DNA of 64,000 nucleotides from Chitinibacter sp. SCUT-21 (GTDB lineage Bacteria; Pseudomonadota; Gammaproteobacteria; Burkholderiales; Chitinibacteraceae): assembly GCA_041874755.1 (NCBI GenBank), contig CP102611.1:434001-498000 (forward strand), in the 5' to 3' direction. The position numbers were made by a program, and so were the translations under genes. Below the pieces are notes generated by a model, which made no database searches, was not told the origin of the DNA, and worked only from the letters and a program-made list of their open reading frames with translations. Of this stretch, positions 50,575-62,200 are shown piece by piece. Positions within the stretch are counted from its first letter, which is position 1. Each line of letters opens with the position of its first letter.

Positions 50575-53500
50575 CACAGCACCTCCGGTTTTTTCTTGGG
50601 ATCAATAACCCACTTGATTAATATGCGTTGCAATTCTTCCGCACGTACTGGTTTTGAAACAAAATCATTCATACCCGCTAGCATGCACTGATCGATATCT
50701 GACTGAAATGCATTGGCCGTCAATGCCACAATTGGCAAAACAGAAAAACCATCGCCCAAGGCTCGTATTTCGCTCGTTGTTTCAAAACCATCCAACTCAG
50801 GCATCTGGCAATCCATCAAAACCAGATCATAATCATGATTTTGAACAGCCTCGAAAGCTATCCGTCCATTATCTGCAACATCCACCCTACATCCAAGCTT
50901 CTCCAGCATTAATACTGCAACCTTTTGATTTATTGGATTGTCTTCAGCTAAAAGTAAATAGGGCTTTTGAGCTGCAATTTGCTCTGCCATCACATGCGCC
51001 GTAAGCAGCTGCTTGGCTCCTTCTGGCCTTGCACTCATCTTTAGAGCCTCTCTGAGCACAAAGCCAAGCTGAGTTTGCCGAATAGGCTTGGTTAAAAAGC
51101 CAGTAAATCCAGCCTCCCTTGCCTCTGCCGCAAGACCAGGTACAGCCATCGAGGTCAGTAAAATAAGGGAGATATTTTTATCAATCCCCCGCAATTTCTG
51201 CGCCAGCTGTATGCCGTTCATTACTGGTAGCTGCATATCAACTAAGGCAAGCGCATAAGTACTAGTACTTTGCTCAATCGAGGCCAGAACTTGCAAAGGA
51301 TCAGCAAAGCATTCCGCTTCAATGCCAAATGAAGCTAATTGCAAAGTAAGCAGTTCGCGGTTGGCCGCAAAATCATCGACCACCAGCGCTTTTGCGCCAC
51401 GCAAACCGACCAAATCAGACTCAACTTCATCCTTGTAAAGCGTTGCCACCCCCAAATTAATCTCAAACCAAAAGGTTGCCCCCTGTCCAATCTCACTTTG
51501 CACACCAATTTCACCATCCATCGCCTCCACAATTCGACGACAGATAGACAAGCCAAGACCAGTCCCACCAAAGCGCCGAGTTGTTGAACTATCAGCCTGA
51601 GTAAATGGATTAAACAAGCGCGCCATCACCTCTGGGGCAATGCCTATCCCAGAATCTTTGACCGTTACACGCAATCTACAACATTGCTCAGATTCCATCG
51701 TGGCAGACACACGAGCAACTACCTCGCCCTGAGCTGTAAATTTAATCGCGTTATTCAACAAGTTGAGCATTACCTGCCGCAAACGCCCGGGATCTCCGAT
51801 CAGCTTGTTTGGCACACTGGGTTCAACTAAGCAAGCCAAATCCAAGGATTGCCGCGTTGCTTTTTCAGAAACAATATCCAACACGCCCTCAAAAGTATGC
51901 CGCAAATCAAACTCAATACGCTCCAATTCAAGATGCCCGGCCTCAATCTTAGAAAAGTCGAGTAAATCATTAATTAAATTTAATAGCGCCTCTCCAGAAT
52001 TTTGAATTGACTTAACATATTCTTCTTGCGTTGAATTTAACCCTGTGTCCGCAAGCAAAGAAGAAAAACCAATCACGGCATTCATTGGCGTACGAATCTC
52101 ATGGCTCATATTGGCCAAAAAATCACTTTTTGCTCGGCTTGCAGATTCAGCGATTTCTTTTGCTTGTTCCATCGAGGCTTGCAGTTTCTTTTGATCCGTT
52201 ATATTCACTGCAATCGCTAGATAACCACTTATTTCTCCCACATCATCAAGGATCGAAGTCACCGACAAATTTACCTGAAGATGGTCACCATTTTTTCGAA
52301 CATAAGTCCATTCATTGGTATCACTAACACCTTGCTTGGCAAAGTAGCTAAACACATCAAAACCTAGAATATCTTTCCCTGTTTGCTCCTTAAGATTTTT
52401 TGCCCTTGCTTCAATCTCATGTAAAACATGAAAAACCATTGGGGTTTGAATATTCAGTAGTTCCACTGCCTCATAACCTAGCATCCGCTCTGCACCAGGG
52501 CTAAATAAACGAATTACTCCTTGTGTATCTGTGGCAATAATACCAATTTCAGTAGCTGAATTAATTACCCCACTTAATTGATTTTGCAAAAGAACTAACT
52601 CAGTTTCACGACGAAGCAACATTAATTCGTTGTTTTTTCTAACATCGATATCCAAATGTATACCTGCAATTCTTACTGCGCGATCTTGCTGATCTCGCTC
52701 ATAAACTCGCCCAACTGCCAACACCCACTTCCAATCTCCTCTCGATGTTTTTAGACGCATTTCGCAACTATATGTAGTTGTTTTTTTATTAATATGTGAA
52801 TCCAAAGCCAAATCCGCTGCAATTAAATCATCAGGATGAACTAGTGAGCGCCACACCTCAACCGAGGGAGCCAAATCTGCAGTAACATAACCCAACATTT
52901 CCCCCCATTGCCCACCGAAGAAAGCCTGCCCATTCAGTAAATTTAAATTCCAGACCCCCAACCCCGAACAGGCCAATATCAATTCTAATTGTCGCTCACT
53001 CTTTTGCAACGCCTCTTCTGCATAGTATCGGATAGATACATCACGAATTTGCGCCACCAAAAAACGATCCCCAGAAAATTCGAATTGATTTAAGTTAATC
53101 TCCACAGGAAATTTCTGACCACCCCTCTTTTGGGCCCACATATCACGACCATAACCCATTACTTTTGAATCGCCAGAATAGTGATATTTTTTGATAAAGT
53201 TTTGATGTTGAGCACCTACATCTGTCGGCATTAATATTGAAACGTTATTTCCAACTACATCTGCAACCTCATAACCGAAAATATCTTGCAAAGCTCGATT
53301 AGCACTCACTATTGTGCCATGTATATCTGCCAAAATAATTACATCAGGGGTACTATCTAACATTGCATTCATCTGTAATTCACGATGCCTTGCTGTGGCA
53401 GACATTTCCTCAGCTAAAATTAACGCTTTATTCTTTACCAGCCCCATACTACGTAGCAATGCAACGATAAAACCAGTAAATAAAAAACCTGAAAAAAGAA

Positions 53501-54479
53501 TAATTAAGGGAACCCAATGCTGAAAATCATACTGCAGTCTTTCGGCACTAGTTTCGACAATCCAAACCTGCCCACCCACTTCGATTTTATCCCTTCTAAA
53601 AAACAATCTATCGGCCGCCGATGGCGCAGAGCTTGTGAGGGTATGACGATCAAAATCGAAAAGTAACTGCTTTGACTCTACTGATTGACCAGAGTAAATT
53701 TCGAAGTCAGCGTCAGCTGGTAAATATTTTTCTAAGCCCCGCATTAACTTTGAAGCAAGTATTGGGGTATATACCCAACCTACTAATGAATCTATGCGCT
53801 CACTTTCATTTAAACTTGATAAGGAAATCCCCTCTAACGATGGCAAGTAATAAGGCAAAAACATTAAAAAACCAGCCTCTTGCCGATTCGCCTGTACCAA
53901 TTGAATTTTTTCTGAAATAGCCACCTTACCCGTTCTCATCGCTCGTAATGCAGCCTCCCTGCGACGCAGCTCCATCGCAACATCGAGTCCTAGGGCCTGA
54001 CGGTTAAGCGCCAGCGGCTCAATATATTCAATGACAAAGTAATCTTGTTCGGGATTTTTAGTAACGCCAACCATAGGCTTGACGGCAAAATCTGGTCGAT
54101 ATTCCCGCTGGTTTTCGATGTAATCGGCCAAATCAGCCGGCACCACTTTGCGAATAAATCCAAAACCCAAAGCGCCAGGAAACTCAGCCTCAAGGTTGCG
54201 AGCAGCCACATAACTGCGAAAATGATTAGGCAGCAACGCACCCTTGGTGATTAACGGCAATGCACTTACACCAGCCAAACCCAAAGACAGGCTTTGCACA
54301 CGTAGCTGCAAATTACCCACCATATTGTCTACGTGCTGTGAAAATCGAGCCTGCTCTAACGCGTGCACTTTGTCGCTAGCAATACGCCACCCCAACAACG
54401 AAGCCGCCACCCCCATGATGGCTACTACGATAATCGCCATCTGAGTATGGGATATAAAGTCTCTAATGGTTTTTTCCAT
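50574..54479 (-). CDS. CHASE-PAS hybrid sensor histidine kinase with two receivers
   Basis: 1301 residues. A membrane segment near 13-33, a periplasmic CHASE sensor domain (about 75-290), a second membrane segment near 328-348, three PAS domains (about 370-490, 495-625 and 640-760), HisKA ([22 protein letters not shown], His near 795), HATPase ([25 protein letters not shown]), and two receivers: the first with [12 protein letters not shown], the second with [18 protein letters not shown] domains bind small extracellular ligands such as cytokinin-like compounds. The final output regulator is missing from the neighbourhood; the HPt gene follows directly. The PAS part is more AT-rich than the kinase part. 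Confidence 0.93.
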   Translation of the reverse strand: MEKTIRDFISHTQMAIIVVAIMGVAASLLGWRIASDKVHALEQARFSQHVDNMVGNLQLRVQSLSLGLAGVSALPLITKGALLPNHFRSYVAARNLEAEFPGALGFGFIRKVVPADLADYIENQREYRPDFAVKPMVGVTKNPEQDYFVIEYIEPLALNRQALGLDVAMELRRREAALRAMRTGKVAISEKIQLVQANRQEAGFLMFLPYYLPSLEGISLSSLNESERIDSLVGWVYTPILASKLMRGLEKYLPADADFEIYSGQSVESKQLLFDFDRHTLTSSAPSAADRLFFRRDKIEVGGQVWIVETSAERLQYDFQHWVPLIILFSGFLFTGFIVALLRSMGLVKNKALILAEEMSATARHRELQMNAMLDSTPDVIILADIHGTIVSANRALQDIFGYEVADVVGNNVSILMPTDVGAQHQNFIKKYHYSGDSKVMGYGRDMWAQKRGGQKFPVEINLNQFEFSGDRFLVAQIRDVSIRYYAEEALQKSERQLELILACSGLGVWNLNLLNGQAFFGGQWGEMLGYVTADLAPSVEVWRSLVHPDDLIAADLALDSHINKKTTTYSCEMRLKTSRGDWKWVLAVGRVYERDQQDRAVRIAGIHLDIDVRKNNELMLLRRETELVLLQNQLSGVINSATEIGIIATDTQGVIRLFSPGAERMLGYEAVELLNIQTPMVFHVLHEIEARAKNLKEQTGKDILGFDVFSYFAKQGVSDTNEWTYVRKNGDHLQVNLSVTSILDDVGEISGYLAIAVNITDQKKLQASMEQAKEIAESASRAKSDFLANMSHEIRTPMNAVIGFSSLLADTGLNSTQEEYVKSIQNSGEALLNLINDLLDFSKIEAGHLELERIEFDLRHTFEGVLDIVSEKATRQSLDLACLVEPSVPNKLIGDPGRLRQVMLNLLNNAIKFTAQGEVVARVSATMESEQCCRLRVTVKDSGIGIAPEVMARLFNPFTQADSSTTRRFGGTGLGLSICRRIVEAMDGEIGVQSEIGQGATFWFEINLGVATLYKDEVESDLVGLRGAKALVVDDFAANRELLTLQLASFGIEAECFADPLQVLASIEQSTSTYALALVDMQLPVMNGIQLAQKLRGIDKNISLILLTSMAVPGLAAEAREAGFTGFLTKPIRQTQLGFVLREALKMSARPEGAKQLLTAHVMAEQIAAQKPYLLLAEDNPINQKVAVLMLEKLGCRVDVADNGRIAFEAVQNHDYDLVLMDCQMPELDGFETTSEIRALGDGFSVLPIVALTANAFQSDIDQCMLAGMNDFVSKPVRAEELQRILIKWVIDPKKKPEVL

Positions 54480-54607
54480 CGAAAATTACGCCGGTTATTG
54501 CCCTAGTTGTCATTCAGCGTGCAAGCTAATCAATTACATGGTTCAAACTTTGCCCTAGAACTATAGACCACAGCCCGCAGAATGCAGCGCAGCCATTGCG
54601 GCTGGGT

Positions 54608-54613
54608 TATAAT
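54608..54613 (+). promoter_or_regulatory. -10 box of metG
   Basis: A perfect TATAAT 31 bases upstream of the metG start. No good -35 hexamer is found 16-18 bases before it, so the promoter may rely on other contacts. Confidence 0.5.
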
Positions 54614-54644
54614 CGCCGATTGTTTGCTTTCATTTGGCGATTTC

Positions 54645-56684
54645 ATGACCACACAAACTCCTCGTAAAATCTTAGTGACCTCCGCGTTGCCTTACGCCAA
54701 TGGTGCGATTCACATCGGCCACCTGGTGGAATACATCCAAACCGACATCTGGGTTCGCTTTCAAAAGCAGCGTGGCCATACCTGCCACTACGTTTGCGCG
54801 GATGACACGCACGGCACGCCGATTATGTTACGGGCGGAAAAAGAAGGGATTACGCCAGAAGCACTGATTGCGCGTGTGCACGGCGAACATTCGCGGGATT
54901 TTGCAGGTTTTCATGTTGGGTTTGACAACTACTACAGCACCAATAGTGAAGAAAACCGCCAGTTTGCCAGCGATATTTATAAAAAACTGCGCGCCAACGG
55001 CAAGATCATTAGTCGCACAATTAATCAGTTGTACGACCCAGTTAAAAACATGTTTTTGCCCGACCGTTTTGTGAAAGGCGAATGCCCAAAATGCTCAGCC
55101 AAAGATCAATACGGCGACAACTGTGAAGTCTGTGGCGCAACCTACAGCCCGACTGAGCTGAAAAACCCATACTCAGCCGTATCTGGCGCGACGCCAGAAA
55201 TGCGCGAATCTGAGCACTACTTCTTTAAACTGGGTGAGTGCGAAGACTTCTTGAAAGGCTGGACAACCACTGAAGGTAAATTACAAGCCGAAGCATCGAA
55301 CAAGATGCAAGAATGGTTCGAATCAGGCCTATCTGATTGGGATATCTCGCGCGACGCGCCGTATTTTGGCTTTGAAATCCCTGACGCACCGGGCAAATAT
55401 TTCTACGTTTGGCTCGATGCGCCCGTTGGCTATATGGCCAGCCACAAAAACCTGTGTGACCGCCTAGGTATCGACTTTGACGAATACTGGAAACGCGATT
55501 CGACCACCGAGCTGTATCACTTTATTGGCAAGGACATTCTGTATTTCCACGCGCTATTTTGGCCTGCGATGCTGGAATTTGCTGGCTACCGCACGCCAAC
55601 GGCGATCAATACGCACGGTTTCTTGACTGTTGATGGCGCGAAAATGAGTAAATCGCGTGGCACGTTTATTACGGCCGAGTCGTACTTAAACCACCTCAAT
55701 CCTGAGTGGTTGCGCTATTACTTTGCGGCCAAACTATCGAACACCTTTGAAGACATCGATTTGAACCTCGAAGACTTCACTGCTCGCGTCAATTCCGACC
55801 TAATCGGCAAATACATCAATATCGCCAGCCGCGCGGCGGGCTTTATTACCAAGCGCTTTGAAGGCAAACTCGCCGCGGACTTGGGCAACGAGCCATTGCT
55901 AGCCAAACTGCAAGCAAGTAGCGAAACCATCGCAGCGCATTTTGAAGCACGTGAATACAGCCGCGCGATTCGCGAAATCATGGCCTTGACCGACGAAGTA
56001 AATCAGTTTGTCGATCAAAACAAACCGTGGGAAATGGCCAAACAAGAAGGGCGCGAAGCAGATTTGCAACGCGTTTGCTCGATCTTAATCAATGCCTTCC
56101 GCTTGCTCACCACATACCTCAAGCCAGTATTACCTAAATTGGCCACGGATGTAGAGGCTTTCCTTAATATACCCCCACTCACTTGGGCAGATGCGCAAAG
56201 CCTGTTGCTGGATCACACCATCAACGCCTACAACCATTTGATGGTGCGCATTGACCCGAAAAATATCGAAGCGATGGTCGAAGAAAACAAGCAAGCCTTA
56301 GCCCCAGTTGAAGCACCAGCCGCGCAAACTACGCCAGCGTTTGATATCCCAGCGATTGCCGAGACCATCAGCATCGATGACTTTATGAAGGTGGATTTGC
56401 GCATTGCACGTATCGCCAATGCCCAACACGTTGAAGGCGCCGAGAAGTTGCTGCAGCTGACGCTGGATATTGGTAACGAAACCCGCAATGTATTTGCTGG
56501 CATAAAATCAGCGTACAAACCGGAAGACTTGATCGGCAAACACACCGTGATGGTCGCCAATCTAGCGCCGCGCAAGATGAAGTTTGGCATGTCTGAAGGC
56601 ATGGTCCTTGCCGCTGGCGGCGATGGCGGCTTGTACATCCTAGAGCCGCACGATGGCGCCAAACCGGGTATGCGCGTGAAATAA
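54645..56684 (+). CDS. metG: Methionyl-tRNA synthetase
   Basis: 679 residues from the ATG at 54645; the 21 codons upstream in frame cover the -10 box and are not coding. Class I signatures: [15 protein letters not shown] (HIGH) and GAKMSKSRG (KMSKS). The zinc knuckle CPKC...CEVCG is present near 145-160. A C-terminal tRNA-binding domain begins near residue 575 ([13 protein letters not shown]), as in the dimeric long form. It charges tRNA-Met. A terminator follows directly. Confidence 0.98.
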   Translation: MTTQTPRKILVTSALPYANGAIHIGHLVEYIQTDIWVRFQKQRGHTCHYVCADDTHGTPIMLRAEKEGITPEALIARVHGEHSRDFAGFHVGFDNYYSTNSEENRQFASDIYKKLRANGKIISRTINQLYDPVKNMFLPDRFVKGECPKCSAKDQYGDNCEVCGATYSPTELKNPYSAVSGATPEMRESEHYFFKLGECEDFLKGWTTTEGKLQAEASNKMQEWFESGLSDWDISRDAPYFGFEIPDAPGKYFYVWLDAPVGYMASHKNLCDRLGIDFDEYWKRDSTTELYHFIGKDILYFHALFWPAMLEFAGYRTPTAINTHGFLTVDGAKMSKSRGTFITAESYLNHLNPEWLRYYFAAKLSNTFEDIDLNLEDFTARVNSDLIGKYINIASRAAGFITKRFEGKLAADLGNEPLLAKLQASSETIAAHFEAREYSRAIREIMALTDEVNQFVDQNKPWEMAKQEGREADLQRVCSILINAFRLLTTYLKPVLPKLATDVEAFLNIPPLTWADAQSLLLDHTINAYNHLMVRIDPKNIEAMVEENKQALAPVEAPAAQTTPAFDIPAIAETISIDDFMKVDLRIARIANAQHVEGAEKLLQLTLDIGNETRNVFAGIKSAYKPEDLIGKHTVMVANLAPRKMKFGMSEGMVLAAGGDGGLYILEPHDGAKPGMRVK

Positions 56685-56702
56685 TAGCGCATCGCAACAA
56701 AC

Positions 56703-56731
56703 AAAACGGCAGAGTTTCTCTGCCGTTTTTT
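56703..56731 (+). terminator. metG terminator
   Basis: AAAACGGCAGAG (56703-56714) pairs with CTCTGCCGTTTT (56718-56729), followed by more T. Confidence 0.92.
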
Positions 56732-56772
56732 ATTGCCTACACTAAAAGCAAACCATCCCTTGCGAGCAAAAA

Positions 56773-57054
56773 ATGGCCAATGCTGCTTTTCATTTTTTTA
56801 TTGCCGGACACGTGCAAGGCGTCGGCTTTCGCTGGGCGACTTGCCAACTTGCCGAAGAATTGCAACTGGCCGGCTACGTGCGCAACCGCACCGACGGTCG
56901 CGTCGAAGTATGGGCCGAAGGCGATAGCGCCGATTTAGCCGAACTGGCTCATTGGCTCGAAACAGGGCCAGAAGGCGCGCACGTTGATGCGGTGAGCAAA
57001 CAAAAGGTTGAATTTAAAGGCTATAACGGCTTTCACGAAATGATGACCATCTAG
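56773..57054 (+). CDS. acyP: Acylphosphatase
   Basis: 93 residues, typical for the family. HFFIAGHVQGVGFRWATCQLA holds the phosphate loop (GHVQGVGFR) with the catalytic Arg, and GYVRNRTDGRVEVWAEG carries the catalytic Asn. It hydrolyses acyl phosphates such as carbamoyl phosphate or 1,3-bisphosphoglycerate in the cytosol. It stands alone between the metG terminator and the convergent WbuC gene. Confidence 0.96.
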   Translation: MANAAFHFFIAGHVQGVGFRWATCQLAEELQLAGYVRNRTDGRVEVWAEGDSADLAELAHWLETGPEGAHVDAVSKQKVEFKGYNGFHEMMTI

Positions 57055-57102
57055 GTATATCGATCTAGAGCAATCCACAAAAAGCCCAGCATCAAATACC
57101 CA

Positions 57103-57576
57103 TTACACGAATTGCGAGCGCATCCACGCCAAATATTCAACACTGGCAGCCTCGTCTGCCTTGGGCGCCCACGTGGCGAGTTCATTTGCAGCAACCGGCA
57201 CATACGGACCTGCTTTTGCCTCGAAAAACACACAGGGCGTTAAAGCGACGACCGCATGAAAAGTTTTGGCCTCGATATTAATTCCATACTCCTCACCACC
57301 CGCCTTTAAATGGTGCTTGGCAATCACTTGGCCAGCCTCATCAAAAATTAATACGCCCAACTCACCCGCCAACATCAGCATTGATTCGGCTTTATGTTCG
57401 TTCATATGGCGATGCGGATGAACATAGCTATCTACCTGTAGGGCATTGGCTAAACGGTGACATTGCGCATCATCGCCAACATGGAAATTACGATTTTTGC
57501 GCAAGCGCGGGCTAGCTTGTGCTTCAAGCAGCAACTCGTTGATTAATGATTGATTGAGCAAGGAATGTGTATTCAT
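57103..57576 (-). CDS. WbuC-family cupin protein
   Basis: 157 residues from the ATG at 57576; the longer open frame upstream covers the promoter of the divergent gene and has no RBS. HRLANALQVDSYVHPHRHMNEHKAESMLMLAGELGVLIF is the core of the WbuC cupin family, with HPHRH and the later Glu as likely metal ligands, and NRNFHVGDD before it. WbuC genes commonly sit in O-antigen clusters; here it lies 20 kb away from the polysaccharide locus. No reaction has been established. Confidence 0.85.
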   Translation of the reverse strand: MNTHSLLNQSLINELLLEAQASPRLRKNRNFHVGDDAQCHRLANALQVDSYVHPHRHMNEHKAESMLMLAGELGVLIFDEAGQVIAKHHLKAGGEEYGINIEAKTFHAVVALTPCVFFEAKAGPYVPVAANELATWAPKADEAASVEYLAWMRSQFV

Positions 57577-57665
57577 CAGCAGCAAGGTCAGCACGTTGTA
57601 AAAGCGTATTAAACCACGCTGCGCACCAAACATCAGCAATGGCGACAACTGCGCATCGCCGCAGG

Positions 57666-57671
57666 TATAAT
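57666..57671 (+). promoter_or_regulatory. -10 box for the gene at 57708
   Basis: TATAAT 36 bases ahead of the ATG in the gap between divergent genes. The region 17 bases before it (CGACAA) is only a weak -35. Confidence 0.45.
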
Positions 57672-57707
57672 CGCGACCTCGAATATTTAAATACTGAAAG
57701 CACTGCC

Positions 57708-58799
57708 ATGACGCTGCCAGATCCACGCCTCTACCCACGCGTAAACCCGCAAAACCCTGTTATTCGCCAACTGATGTCCTTGATGACTGAACGCGACGCC
57801 GCGCAAGTTGCGATCAAACGCCATGGTTTACGCCAGCTAATCGCTGAATTGCTCGCTGCGCGCGATCATTACGGTTTAAACGGCGCAATCACTCAAGTGC
57901 CGTCACAAGAAGCATGGTTCGAGCTTTGGCAATGCATTCGTGATGAAGTTGAGCAATCGACTTCGGCCCAATTTGCGATTCCGTTCGCGATTCCTGTGGT
58001 CTTGGTAGCCGGTTTTAAAGGCGAAACCAGCTTGCCGAGCGAAATCGATGGCGCGCAAGCTTTGGCGATTTTGCGCGAACACGGTGTTGTAGCGGCAGAT
58101 GCCGACGCCTTCTTGTCTGGCGCGCTACTCGCACCTGACTTAGTCGCCGCGATTAACCCAGCGCAAATCGCCGAATGGCGTGAAACGATTTGCGAAGCAG
58201 CGCGCTTCCCAATTGATTCGGCCGGTTCTGCCGTGGCGATCAAGGACGAAGTGGTGGCTTTGCGCTATTTGATCGGCGTGACCATTCAACACCAAGACGC
58301 AGCGCCTGCAATTAAATTGGGCGGCCAAGTCGGCGCTTGGGGCATGCCGTTGGCGCAATTGATCAGCGACACGCTCAAAACCAATGGCGTTACCTTGTTC
58401 CCAATTCCGCGCCCACCAATGTCGTGGCTTGCTGCGCAAGACGCGGGCCGCGTTTGCCAACTCGAAACGCGCCTGCAAGTGATGGCCAGCAACGCCTTGC
58501 GTAGCATCCGCAGCAAAGGTCGCACTCCGGTTGTGACGGTGGCGGCGCACGAAAATGCCGAAATTCGCATCACCTTTAGCAGTCAAGAAGACCCAGAGCG
58601 TTGGGAAGGCTATGTGTGGCCGTTGGCGGCGAACGATCAAGTGGCGTATATCGAACAATATGTGGCCGAACTAATGCGCGAATGCCGTGTTGAAGTGGTC
58701 AAAATGATCGGCAATGTCCAGCCCGTACTCGACACCGATGGTTTGCCGCTGTTTATCACCGCGCACAACCTCGGTGCTAGCATCGCCTCGGTGCAATAA
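57708..58799 (+). CDS. Conserved-looking unknown protein
   Basis: 363 residues from the ATG at 57708; the in-frame stretch before it contains the -10 box. It is soluble, without signal peptide or membrane segments, and has evenly mixed helix and strand patterns, for example FAIPFAIPVVLVAGFKGET, GVTLFPIPRPPMSWLAAQDAG and VVTVAAHENAEIRITFSSQED. No nucleotide-binding loop or catalytic triad is visible. It has the GC-rich codon use of a normal chromosomal gene. I do not recognise a family. Confidence 0.75.
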   Translation: MTLPDPRLYPRVNPQNPVIRQLMSLMTERDAAQVAIKRHGLRQLIAELLAARDHYGLNGAITQVPSQEAWFELWQCIRDEVEQSTSAQFAIPFAIPVVLVAGFKGETSLPSEIDGAQALAILREHGVVAADADAFLSGALLAPDLVAAINPAQIAEWRETICEAARFPIDSAGSAVAIKDEVVALRYLIGVTIQHQDAAPAIKLGGQVGAWGMPLAQLISDTLKTNGVTLFPIPRPPMSWLAAQDAGRVCQLETRLQVMASNALRSIRSKGRTPVVTVAAHENAEIRITFSSQEDPERWEGYVWPLAANDQVAYIEQYVAELMRECRVEVVKMIGNVQPVLDTDGLPLFITAHNLGASIASVQ

Positions 58800-58872
58800 A
58801 CGCCCGCGCCGCTGCGCTTGGTAACAACCATGCGCAGCAGGTTTTAGCCGCCATTATTAAAGCGAGATTGAA

Positions 58873-59184
58873 ATGGGTTTTTACCAGCATCATGTGTTTT
58901 TTTGCCTGAACCAGCGCGAGCCGGGCGAGCGTCAAAGCTGTAATAGCTGTGGCGCCGATCAGCTGTGGGCTTACGCCAAAGAGCGTGTTAAAGCCTTGGG
59001 CCTCAACGGCACCGGCAAAGTGCGGATTAATAAAGCCGGCTGTTTAGAGCGCTGCGAAGAAGGTCCGGTGATCGTGATTTACCCGGAAGAAACTTGGTAC
59101 ACCTACATCGATAAAGACGACATCGACGAGATCATTAACGAGCACCTCGTGCATGGCCGCACCGTTGAACGCTTGAAAATCTAA
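58873..59184 (+). CDS. Thioredoxin-like [2Fe-2S] ferredoxin
   Basis: 103 residues. HVFFCLNQREPGERQSCNSCGA and VRINKAGCLERCEEGPVIVIYPE give the cysteine pattern of the thioredoxin-fold [2Fe-2S] ferredoxins (C-x12ish-C ... C-x3-C). It is a small cytosolic electron carrier. A short gap of 39 bases separates it from the hydrolase gene, so the two are probably in one transcript with the membrane protein at 59875. Confidence 0.92.
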   Translation: MGFYQHHVFFCLNQREPGERQSCNSCGADQLWAYAKERVKALGLNGTGKVRINKAGCLERCEEGPVIVIYPEETWYTYIDKDDIDEIINEHLVHGRTVERLKI

Positions 59185-59223
59185 AATACCCCGCAAAGTA
59201 TTTAAACACAGATCAATACCCAT

Positions 59224-59871
59224 ATGACCAAGAGCAATATACCCCGCAAAGCCGCCTCGTTTGAGCTGATCCACATTGCTGGCCCGGCTGGCACGCTGGA
59301 ATGCCAAAAGCTGGAATCGGCTTGGTCTGAAACCATTGGCATTGCTTTGGTCGCGCACCCTAACCCGCTGGAAGGTGGCACGTTTAATAATAAAGTCGTC
59401 CACACTTTGGCCAAAACGTTATCGCGCTTGGGTTATGTGGTGTATTGCCCCAATCTGCGCGGCGTTGGCCGCTCGGACGGCGTACATAGCCGTGGTGAGC
59501 ATGAACCGGACGACATGGCCGCAGTCTTGGCTTTTGCGCGCGCCGAAAATCCAAGTGTTCAGCGTGTAACTTTAGCTGGCTTCTCGTTTGGTACTTTGGT
59601 GCAAAGCCGTTTACGCGAGCGCCTCGGCGAGCATGAAGTAGAAGGCATGATTTTGGTCGGCCCTGCGGTTAGCCGCTACGAATTCCCAACCGTACCGGCC
59701 AATACGCTGGTAATCCACGGCGAAGAAGACGAAGTAATTAGTTTGGCGGCGGTACTCGATTGGGCGCGTCCGCAACAATTGCCGGTATTAGTCGTGCCTG
59801 GCGTTGGCCATTTTTTCCACGGCAGACTGACTCAGCTCGCGCAACTGGTTGATAAAGCGTGGCGCTTCTAA
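59224..59871 (+). CDS. Alpha/beta hydrolase
   Basis: 215 residues. The nucleophile elbow is GFSFG in VTLAGFSFGTLVQ; an oxyanion-region motif VAHPNPLEGGTFNNKVV opens the fold, with YCPNLRGVGRSDG after it. EEDEVIS carries the acid and GVGHFFHG the catalytic His. These features match the YsgA/COG2945 type of small cytosolic hydrolases. The substrate is unknown. It begins with no clear RBS and ends three bases before the next gene. Confidence 0.92.
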   Translation: MTKSNIPRKAASFELIHIAGPAGTLECQKLESAWSETIGIALVAHPNPLEGGTFNNKVVHTLAKTLSRLGYVVYCPNLRGVGRSDGVHSRGEHEPDDMAAVLAFARAENPSVQRVTLAGFSFGTLVQSRLRERLGEHEVEGMILVGPAVSRYEFPTVPANTLVIHGEEDEVISLAAVLDWARPQQLPVLVVPGVGHFFHGRLTQLAQLVDKAWRF

Positions 59872-59874
59872 ACC

Positions 59875-60525
59875 ATGCTGTACGCTGACACTTGGCTGCA
59901 CCTAGGCTGGTTGCTGATGGCAACTGGCCTTTTTTACGCCGTACGATTTGAGCGCTGGGCCAGCATACCGCAGCCGCAAATTACGGCGTGGCTCGCCAGC
60001 TGCATCGTCATTTTGCTCACTTGGCAGCTCAAAGCCCAAGTGCAAGCCGGGATTAGTTTTCATATCTTAGGCAGCGCAGCTTTAAGCCTGATTGCTGGAC
60101 GCAATCGAGCCCTACTAGGTATTGCCGGATTAATATTATTGCAAGCTGCATTCGGCCATATACCCTGGCAAAGTATCGGCCTATTTTGGCTTTTAAAAGG
60201 CGCAATCCCGATATTGATCTGTAGCGCACTATTGAGCTGGGCGCAGCGGCGCTTGCCTCTAAACTATTTCGTCTACATCTTCTTCAATAGCTTTTGCGCC
60301 GCAGCACTAAGCATGTGGGCGTATGGCTTATTGCATGCACTCGCTCTGGCCACATCGGGCGCATACCCTTGGGATTTTTTAACTGAAGAAGTACTGCCCT
60401 ATTACTTCTTAATGGGCTGGCCCGAAGGCTTTACCACCGGGCTTAATCTCACCTTGCTCGTAGTATGGTTGCCGCAATGGGTTGCCACGTTTGACGATAG
60501 AAAATACCTGCAAAAACGCGATTAA
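59875..60525 (+). CDS. Predicted membrane protein, CbiM-like permease family
   Basis: 216 residues with six or seven membrane segments. HLGWLLMATGLFYAVRF at the start, the FHILGSAALSLIAG helix with a conserved His, and PYYFLMGWPEGFTTGLNL near the end fit the energy-coupling-factor permease-related membrane proteins (COG3235), distant relatives of CbiM. Metal or vitamin uptake is possible, but no ECF ATPase gene is near. It begins three bases after the hydrolase stop. Confidence 0.75.
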   Translation: MLYADTWLHLGWLLMATGLFYAVRFERWASIPQPQITAWLASCIVILLTWQLKAQVQAGISFHILGSAALSLIAGRNRALLGIAGLILLQAAFGHIPWQSIGLFWLLKGAIPILICSALLSWAQRRLPLNYFVYIFFNSFCAAALSMWAYGLLHALALATSGAYPWDFLTEEVLPYYFLMGWPEGFTTGLNLTLLVVWLPQWVATFDDRKYLQKRD

Positions 60526-60563
60526 CTGCTAAATTGAAAGCCTAACCAGCTTGCAATTTAGCC

Positions 60564-62102
60564 ATGCGCCGAATTCGAAATCATTTAAATTTAATCTCTG
60601 TACTAATTCTCACCGCAGCGCTCACCATTTCGGGCGCCGTTTCCTATTTGCACACGCAAGAACGACTCGAAGCAGAACTGCGAGACTACCAAAGCCGCAT
60701 GAAACAGCGGATGGAAACAGTCGTTCCTGGTGTTTTGTGGAATTTCGACGACATTCAGCTCGCTCGCATTCTAGATGCTGAAATGAGTTACCCCGGAATT
60801 AGTGGCATCGAAATTTATAATGGCGACTCATTTCTTGACGGACGTATTCGAAACAAGGACGGTGAAATCAGCAAAATAAGCAACCCAACCCTTGGCAAAG
60901 ATGCAAAATCTTTCCCGCTCAATTACAGCGGCGCTGAAAATCAAAAAACGCTTGGCCATGTCCATTTCATGACCAACCGCAACACCATTGTGCAGCAACT
61001 ACGCAGTCAAGTAATCGAGAAGCTGATCGAAATTTTAATTTTAGATGCTCTGGTCGTGTTTGCACTGTCGCGCACATTGCAGCGTATTGTGATCCGCCCG
61101 TTGGCACTATTACGCGAAAGGCTTAATCAAATTGCCGAACGCGACGATAGCCACAAAGACATCGACTTACCGCGTAGCACCTATGTAGAAATCGATGAAG
61201 TCTCAGTCAGCTACAATCGAATTGCGCATCGTCTACAGGATGATGTGATTAATTTAGTACGGACCGAGAGTGAAATGCGTCAAGCAAAAGAAGACGCTGA
61301 GGTCGCCTTGAGTCAATTGCGAGAAACTCAAAAAAGTTTGGTGCAATCAGAAAAAATGGCATCTCTGGGTAGCCTGGTCGCTGGGATTGCCCACGAAATC
61401 AACACCCCTGTCGGTATTATTTTAACCAGTGCCTCAGTGCTGCACGATGAGTCTGGCAAATTTCATCAGCTGGTAGAGGCTGGGCAAATCAAAAAATCTG
61501 ACGCCATTAATTATGCCGAAACCGCAGAACAGTCTTCAGCCCTGATTCTCAGTAATGCCTCGCGCGCTGCAGACTTAATTCAAAGCTTCAAGCGGGTAGC
61601 CGTCGATCAAACTTCAGAAGTGAGGCGCGATTTTGAGTTACAAACTTATCTGAATGAAGTCATGACGAGTCTGCGTCCATTACTAAAACACTCGACCGTG
61701 AACATTCTTATCGATTGCCCCAAGCCAATAAAAATGGATAGTTTCCCCGGCGCAGTATCACAAATTTTAACGAATCTGCTGAACAATGCGGTCTTGCACG
61801 CATTTGACAAAAACGATGCCTTTGATATCGACAAGGAAAATAATATTACCATTGCAGCCGAACAAGACGGCGATTGGGTGTGGCTGAATGTCAGCGATAA
61901 TGGGACGGGTATACCCGCGAATATTGTCGATAAAATTTTCGACCCCTTCTTCACCACCAAACGCGCCAAAGGGGGCAGCGGCTTGGGGCTTAATATTGTA
62001 TTTAATTTGGTCACGCAAACCTTAGGTGGGCAAATTAAAGTTTATTCTGAATTAGGCCACGGCACCCGATTTGAAATTCATCTACCCTGCCGTGTTCCAT
62101 AA
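60564..62102 (+). CDS. Membrane sensor histidine kinase, no adjacent regulator
   Basis: 512 residues. Membrane segments near 9-28 and 155-172 enclose a periplasmic sensor of about 125 residues ([17 protein letters not shown] is a recognisable conserved core). A HAMP-like linker (about 175-230) and a coiled coil follow, then an H-box [18 protein letters not shown] in the style of the NtrB/DctB-like HisKA group, and HATPase motifs [17 protein letters not shown] and GGSGLGLNI. No response regulator gene lies on either side, so its partner is elsewhere. Confidence 0.93.
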   Translation: MRRIRNHLNLISVLILTAALTISGAVSYLHTQERLEAELRDYQSRMKQRMETVVPGVLWNFDDIQLARILDAEMSYPGISGIEIYNGDSFLDGRIRNKDGEISKISNPTLGKDAKSFPLNYSGAENQKTLGHVHFMTNRNTIVQQLRSQVIEKLIEILILDALVVFALSRTLQRIVIRPLALLRERLNQIAERDDSHKDIDLPRSTYVEIDEVSVSYNRIAHRLQDDVINLVRTESEMRQAKEDAEVALSQLRETQKSLVQSEKMASLGSLVAGIAHEINTPVGIILTSASVLHDESGKFHQLVEAGQIKKSDAINYAETAEQSSALILSNASRAADLIQSFKRVAVDQTSEVRRDFELQTYLNEVMTSLRPLLKHSTVNILIDCPKPIKMDSFPGAVSQILTNLLNNAVLHAFDKNDAFDIDKENNITIAAEQDGDWVWLNVSDNGTGIPANIVDKIFDPFFTTKRAKGGSGLGLNIVFNLVTQTLGGQIKVYSELGHGTRFEIHLPCRVP

Positions 62103-62200
62103 TTAACCTTTCAGATGCTGCTGTTACTTTTTCTGCCCCGCTGTGATAGCAAGCTGACGCGTTCTTGGGTATCCTTGCGGGTTTTACACTGAGCGCAACC

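Noticed and set aside
57577-57738. N-terminal extension of the WbuC protein
   Set aside because: The added residues do not belong to the cupin family, have no RBS and would cover the promoter of the divergent gene.
59187-59251. 12-base direct repeat TACCCCGCAAAG at 59187-59198 and 59240-59251
   Set aside because: One copy is in the gap and one inside the hydrolase coding start. Two short copies with no element between them are not enough to call an insertion or attachment site.
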